Source of the DNA: Chara braunii
Lineage: Eukaryota; Streptophyta; Charophyceae; Charales; Characeae
Length of the DNA stretch: 46,534 bases
NCBI GenBank assembly: GCA_003427395.1
Contig: BFEA01000007.1
Span: 2,142,913-2,189,446 of the forward strand
Reading direction: 5' to 3'
In this document: positions 41,645 to 46,534 of the stretch, piece after piece
Layout: each line of letters opens with the position of its first letter
Position numbering within the stretch: the first letter of the stretch is position 1
Program-made: the position numbers and the translations under genes
Notes under the pieces: model-generated
Databases searched by the model: none
What the model saw: the letters and a program-made list of their open reading frames with translations, nothing else
What the model was told of the DNA's origin: nothing

Positions 41645-42300
41645 GTGATGGCCACTGATGACTCTGAAGGGTCATCTGTCGTAGCCGTGATGGAAAAGGA
41701 CTTACAATCATTTTGATCTATGAAGACCAGGGCCATTGGGCTTTGATTTGATGAAACGCAGAAGATCAACACCACGTATCTGAAGACTGACTCCCCTTTG
41801 TCCAAAGTCTCCACTCTGGGACCTTCGTTGAGGGTTAGTGTCCTGGGGTAGGCTTCTTCTGCAAATTATGGGGCATGAGCTAAATCCTCCTGCTGGTCGT
41901 CGGCCTCATAGCCATCCGAAGAGTTACAACGAGTAGGAATTTCTTTGTCTGATTTTGTTTTCCTTGCTCGCTTGTTAGATGATTTCTTCTGTTTGTTTGC
42001 TTTTTGAGAAATCGTAGCAGCACTGTCATCCAACGCCATGAGAGCCAAAGGATTTTCTTCTTCGGTGGTGACGACCTCCATTGCATCCTCATTCACGTCG
42101 TTGTTATTTTCTGCTATTCCAATTATTGATTCCTCGTTCTGCTCAAACTCAATATGAATTTCATCATCTCCTTCAGACTTGTGAAGCTCCATCAGAGTTC
42201 TCGGGGTGGATTTCTCCGCCTGGTCGTCGCCTGCAGGGATCTTGAATCTGCTTGTCAGGCGCCAGGCTTGCCCAAGGTGAGAAAAGGTATCATACAATTT
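41645..42300 (-). pseudogene. LINE B ORF1, central part
   Basis: A stretch with an acidic region (E-G-D-D-E-I-H-I-E-F-E-Q-N-E-E-S), then a lysine/arginine-rich basic patch (K-K-S-S-N-K-R-A-R-K-T-K), a plausible nuclear or RNA-binding signal. It ends with F-R-Y-V-V-L-I-F-C-V-S-S-N-Q-S-P-M-A-L before the hAT insertion. The position upstream of ORF2 in the same orientation supports ORF1. A stop and frame change lie near 41815-41865. Confidence 0.6.
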
Positions 42301-42471
42301 ATTCGTGAAGGTCGTAGTATATGATGAGATCGGGGGAGGGGGAGGCTAATACTCCCTACTCCTGAACTGAAAAGAGTGGTTGTCATGTGCCTTGTTGTGT
42401 GGTGAGGGTTTGCATCGCGGACGCCTGGTTCGGGGGTCTCAGCGCTATTCCTCATCGCCCCTAGGATGTAA

Positions 42472-42957
42472 CTATTTTTTGTTCCTCGCTGCATTCCTGC
42501 ATTCTTCATCATAGTGAAACCACCATCTACAGTGAGAACAATATGGGGTGGAGGTATTGACTACATCCACAACTACAGATCCCTCTTTCAACAACTCTAT
42601 TGTTAAGGACATGTGGAAAGAGCAACGTGCAAAAGACTCAAGGTCAAAGCGAACGTTGGCAATGAAGGGTCCATTTTTATTTGGCTGATGATCGTGCAAC
42701 ACTTTTCCCATTGCTTTTTCAATTTTGAAACGAAGATGAAAAATTGTCGTCAAGTGAGAACTATTTGGGGTGGAGGTATAGACTACATCCACAACTACAG
42801 ATCCCTCTTTCAACAACTCTATTGTTAAGGACCTGTGGAAAGAGAAACGTGCAGAAGACTCAAGGTCAAAGTGAACGTTGACAATGAAGGGTTCATTTTT
42901 ATTTGGCTGATAATCGTGGATTTTCAACACTTTTCTCATTGTTTTTTCAATTTCAAG
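42472..42957 (-). pseudogene. LINE B ORF1 N-proximal part with CCHC knuckle and internal 222-bp duplication
   Basis: C-S-H-C-R-W-W-F-H-Y-D-E-E-C (42499-42540) is a perfect CX2CX4HX4C knuckle, expected to bind LINE RNA. The upstream residues P-N-K-N-x-P-F-I-x-N-V-x-F-D-L-E-S and L-T-I-E-L-L-K-E-G-S-V-V-V-D-V-V occur twice because the DNA is duplicated in tandem (about 42534-42755 and 42756-42957). Only the downstream copy keeps the knuckle; the other reads N-S-S-H where C-S-H-C would begin. The frame remains open across both copies. Confidence 0.7.
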
Positions 42958-42967
42958 TCCGAGGGTT

Positions 42968-43150
42968 GAGTCATGTATGCGAGTGAGACTTGCTCAAACA
43001 CATGCTTGAAACTCACAAATGCAACGAAGAATGCAATGGAACATCATTATGTGAGAGTCGAGTCATGCATGTGAGTGGGACTTGCTCAAACACATGCTCC
43101 AGGCTCATGAATGCAACCAAGAATAAAACGGAATGTCATCATGTTATAAA
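42968..43150. repeat. 92-bp tandem duplication
   Basis: GAGTCATG.ATG.GAGTG.GACTTGCTCAAACACATGCT starts at 42968 and at 43060. Confidence 0.85.
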
Positions 43151-43214
43151 ATTGAACAAAGCATGGATAATAGTTGCGATTTGCTCCCAAGTGAAGAGAT
43201 AGAGAGAAAGAGAG

Positions 43215-43790
43215 AGAAAAGTGAGTGAAACTCTCTCAAATGCCGAAAATCACAAGGGGGGAAGTGACGCTTCATATGGGATCTAAACAAGAAGTAATCA
43301 TCATCAAAACACTAGATTGAGCATAGACAAAAATTGCGATTCGCTCCTAAGTGGAGAAGTGGAAAAAAAGTGAGAAAAGAGTGAGCGAAACTCACTTAAA
43401 TGCATGAAATTACAAGGGGGGAAGTGACGCTTCACATGAAAGTGGGTAAATGGACTAAACAAGAGGTAATCATCGTCAAAACGCTAGATTAAGCATAGAC
43501 AAGAGTTGCGATTTGCTCCTAAGTGAAGAATTGGAGAGAAAGTGAGAAAAGAGTGAGTGAAACTCACTCAAATGCATGAAATCACAAGTGGGGAAGTGAC
43601 GCTTCACATGGAAGTGGGGAAATTGACTAAACAAGAGGTAATCATCATCAAAACACTAGATTAAGCAAACACAAGAGTTACGATTTGCTCCTAAGTGAAG
43701 AAGTGGATAGGAAGTGAAATAAGAGTGAGTGAAACTCACTCAAATGCATGAAATTACAAGGGGAGAAGTGGCGATTCACATAGGGGTGAA
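43215..43790. repeat. ~172-bp tandem array, four units
   Basis: The landmark ACAAG.GGGGAAGTG.CG.TTCA occurs near 43252, 43412, 43584 and 43756 (steps of 160, 172 and 172 bp). Each unit also has GAGTGAGTGAAACTCACTCAAA or a variant, itself a palindromic GAGTGA/TCACTC stretch, and GATT.GCTCCTAAGTG.AGAA. Confidence 0.9.
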
Positions 43791-43939
43791 GAATGAGCCC
43801 ATGGGGAGATCATTACTAGTGAGAAGGCTCCCTCCCATCTACTCTAAACTTAAAAAAAATTCCTATGGAGAAAGAAAAAAGGGGTGAAGAAGAAGAAAGT
43901 GAGATATGGATAAGAGATCATTGAGAGAATAGGAGAAGG

Positions 43940-44043
43940 AATGGAAGGGGAGGAAGATAAAGAAGAAGAAGAAGAAGAAGAAGAAGAAGAGAAGGAAGAT
44001 AAGGAGGAAGGAGAGGAAGGAGAAGAAGAAGAGGAAGAGGTAA

Positions 44044-44074
<31 letters not shown>

Positions 44075-44090
44075 CGAAGAAAAATCTTTC
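43940..44090. repeat. (GAA/GAG)n purine tract
   Basis: GAAGAA-type repeat with GGAA/GAGG interruptions; the polyglutamate and polyserine frames over it are artefacts. Long homopurine tracts can form triplex DNA. Confidence 0.9.
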
Positions 44091-44640
44091 ATTTTCACTC
44101 ACCTCCTTGGTGTCTTGGAGATGGAGCACCAACCTTGATGAAGCTTCTCCCTTTTTTGCACAAGTATCAACTTGGCTATGGTTTTCTCCTTCCTCTCTCA
44201 ACCTTACCCAAACTATGGCAAACTTATTCCACTATGGTTATGGAGCCCTCCCCTCTATGAGGGCTAATGAGATTCTCTTTATCCTCCCCCTCTTCCTCAC
44301 AGCCAGGGGGCTATGGCGGATCACCTCCTTAGGCCAGCCTCACTACCACTAACCTCTAGAGCTCCCTCCCCTAGCTCACAGTCTCCTCAGCTCCCAAACT
44401 GGCAGGGGTTCCCATATCCTCTCTCCAAGTGAGAAAAGTGCTCCTATGAGCTCATAGGCAGCATGGACACTCCTAATGCAAATGTGAGTGTGGTGGACTG
44501 AATCCACAGCTTATGAAGGCTGAAACCAACACTCCCGCTAGCCCATGGATCTCCCCATGTGCCTTGAGGTGAACCGAGGTACCCCCAAAGCAAAATTACA
44601 CCACTAGGCCATTTCGGAGGTATCCGGACCTTATTTTGGC
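44091..44640. other. no recognisable gene
   Basis: No domain or splice-flanked exon was recognised. Confidence 0.4.
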
Positions 44641-46490
44641 CAAGTACATGCAGTCCGAGTGGTTGGTACCAACTCGGATCGCCTCTTGGCCTCCTTCAAC
44701 CTCTTTTTCATTTTCAAAATGCTGCCCCCTTGGGTCCTAATGCCCAAGAGGCAGCCTCATTTAAGAAAAAAAAACATGAGGGCATTTTTCTCAATTTTTT
44801 CGGTTCTACCTCGTTTTTGGTAGGCCGAGGTATTTCCCCATGCTCCGGAGCCTTTTCAGCCTTGGATCTAGTTGAGATCCAAGGCCAACAATATTCCGTG
44901 TCACCCCCAAGTAGTCCTTGCTTCAAATTTGAGCCCCTAACCTCACTGTTTCAATTTTTGGTGCATCTGACCCTCTTTTTGGGTCAGATGCACAGTTTTG
45001 TTTTTTTCTCTCTTTTGTTTCTTTTCATTTTGGGCTGCCAACTCATTCCGGAGTTGGCCATTTGGGTAGGCCTTATAAAAAACGACCATATTCCCTCCTC
45101 CATGAATCTGATGACCCAAAAGAAAACTGGTCATTTTCCCTCTGCATTTTCTATTGATTTTGCATTTTTAATTCAGATTTTGTGGACATATTGCCCCAAG
45201 AGCCATATCTCTACATTCCGAATTGCCCTCCTTGAATCTTGGAGGGATAAGGTCACAGTAGGGACCTGCCAGTCCCTACTGTGCAGGTCCCAATAGGCCG
45301 ACACATTCTCCTCCACTTTTTTCTTCCTTTTTGTTTTATTCTCCCTCCATTTTCTTTCATTTTTCTTTTCTTTTCTTTTCTTTCTGATGTGACAAGTGTC
45401 AAGTGACTGTTGAGTTTTTTTCTAGGTCATAGATCTTCATCTATGGCCAAAGATTCAGATTCAACAGGTGGTCATTATATCTCGGATCGCAATAATGAAG
45501 CCCCTACACTCAAGGAGGCTTCATTTTGTCTCCGTTAGTCTCAATTTTGAACCCCCTTTCCTCCGTTTTATTTTTGATAGTCTTTTTTCCATGTTGAGTC
45601 CCTTGGGGCTCTATTTTCTCATGCGTAGCTAGTCCGAAATACCCCGGACTGCTGGACAACCCTCCCATCATTATTATTTTGCTTTCTTTTCTCGCACGGC
45701 TCTCCCACTTGATCCCACTATATTAGCATCACCAGTGCTTGCACTGGTGCTAATATTCTTCACCGTTTAGATCTTCATCTCGACGATGTCGATGGTGTCG
45801 TTTGCTTTGTGCGGCCTTCCCTCATGTTGGCTCATGGTTACCTTGGGACAACTCAAGTCCCCGCCACTCTCCCCGTACTAGTTCCAATTTTTTTTGTCCC
45901 GCCTGTAGTCTCGTCGCCGCGTATCCCGTTTTTTGCCTATTTTTATTTGGGCCCACTTAGTTCCCAGCAACATCCTGGATGATGTCTCATTTTTATTTTG
46001 GGATCTCCTTGTCCTTTGTGGTTCCAATATCCCTTCCTTAGGTGCCTCATGTGTGCCGATTATTATTGGCCGCGAAATCTCATCTCACAGTTGTCGTTCA
46101 CCGTTTTTATTTGCCCCATGCCGAAATCACTCTTTTCTAGCCTTTTGGGGTTGCCATGACTCATTTCTCTTAACCTAGACATCCTTATGCAGTCCTATAT
46201 TTCTCGGACTGCAATTACGATAATTTTCCTAGTCCCCTTCCCACGCCCCATGTTGAAAGAAAACGAAGCGCTCAATTCTCAAGTGCATCCAAGCTCAATA
46301 TTGGCCCTGGATCCATCTACAACATGTGTTTTATCTTCCCCATGCAGTCCATTGTAACTCGGACTGCAATAGGGGTCAATTTTCTAGTCCCATTGCCCCA
46401 CAACTAGCCCAAAACTGAAGGAAAAATACACGGTCAACTTTCAAGTGCATCCGGACTCAATTTTGACTCCGGATGCACCTAAAAAATGTG
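44641..46490. repeat. dense hairpin array, unknown repeat family
   Basis: At least a dozen short foldbacks with perfect stems are spaced about 50-250 bp apart. Clear ones are GTGCATCTGACCC/GGGTCAGATGCAC (44961-44993, 13 bp), CCTTGGATCT/AGATCCAAGG (44860-44884), GCCAACTC/GAGTTGGC (45037-45058), CATAGAT-CTTC-ATCTATG (45428-45445), AATGAAGCC/GGCTTCATT (45494-45525), CACCAGTGC/GCACTGGTG (about 45730-45749), TGCAGTCC/GGACTGCA (46188-46213 and 46343-46368) and GTGCATCCGGA/TCCGGATGCAC (46445-46478). TGCAGTCC and GTGCATC stems recur, so units appear related by descent. No protein family is recognised. Confidence 0.75.
46187..46490. repeat. ~155-bp tandem duplication carrying paired hairpins
   Basis: TGCAGTCC...CTCGGACTGCAAT, then TTTTC.TAGTCCC, CAA.TTTCAAGTGCATCC, GGATCCA or GGATGCA, and A.AA.ATGTGTTT occur in the same order twice (from 46187 and from 46342). 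The second hairpin is decayed in the first unit and perfect in the second. Confidence 0.8.
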
Positions 46491-46534
46491 TTTCTCCTCC
46501 CTTTGTAATCCGTTTTATTTCGGTTGCATGAGGC

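Larger units (their letters stand above)
35000..42957 (-). mobile_element. LINE B, near-complete but dead, with nested insertions
   Basis: Minus-strand order is ORF1 with zinc knuckle (about 42957-39430), ORF2 endonuclease (39225-38290), RT (about 37440-36200) and C-terminal region (36160-35000). ORF1 is split by a hAT-like element (39673-41644), and the endonuclease-RT linker by an 841-bp TIR element (37445-38285). Stops and frameshifts are scattered throughout. Sequence on both sides of each insertion continues the same LINE protein, which identifies the insertions as younger than the LINE. Confidence 0.85.

Noticed and set aside
43850-44201. Acidic (poly-Glu) and Ser-rich frames
   Set aside because: They are products of the GAA/GAG purine tract.

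Overview
This window looks like nuclear DNA from a large, repeat-choked green-lineage eukaryote. The evidence is one exon of a plastid-type GET3B/ArsA ATPase, a Ty3/gypsy element whose primer site matches plant initiator tRNA-Met with one mismatch, two LINE lineages, long (GA)n tracts, and isolated exon-sized islands flanked by good splice sites. A charophyte such as Chara would fit, but that is inference. There are no operons, no CRISPR and no prokaryotic gene layout. The window has two assembly gaps (10967-11161 and 32836-33255).

Left part (1-12.3 kb): a run of short GC-rich hairpins (319-640), repeat-rich non-coding DNA with a tRNA-like SINE head (about 4.4 kb), long GA/GT microsatellites (4.8-5.8 kb), then a minus-strand truncated Ty3/gypsy retrotransposon. 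That element has an RT edge at about 5.87 kb, protease and zinc knuckle at 6.1-6.9 kb, gag to 8.55 kb, a leader packed with GCCACGTCAGC-type ACGT motifs, a primer-binding site at 9646-9657 and an LTR at 9661-10716. A second, solo LTR follows at 10840-12114 and is flanked by inverted 120-bp arms.

Middle (12.3-34 kb): mostly non-coding, with tandem repeats of 95, 208, 10, 125 and about 206 bp and a 5'-proximal LINE fragment on the minus strand (18.5-20.4 kb). Few host-gene signals appear: an unidentified 111-bp exon (13166-13276), the GET3B exon (24099-24315, with a 2-nt slip), and two weaker candidates (27.3-27.75 kb, 30.6-30.96 kb). A U6 snRNA remnant lies at 25.9 kb. Tandem units each carrying a perfect 5' splice-site sequence lie at 27.9-28.4 kb.

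Right part (34-46.5 kb): a second, longer LINE on the minus strand (35.0-42.9 kb; ORF1 with a CCHC knuckle, APE endonuclease, reverse transcriptase, C-terminal region). It is broken by a 1972-bp hAT-like element with an 8-bp target duplication and by an 841-bp TIR element that itself contains a 335-bp foldback element. A 172-bp tandem array and a GAA tract follow. The last 1.9 kb is a dense series of perfect 8-13-bp hairpins, the most striking structure I could not assign to a known class.

Functionally the window is a graveyard of nested mobile elements sitting between, or inside the introns of, sparse host genes. Most open frames are shadows of microsatellites or degraded elements.
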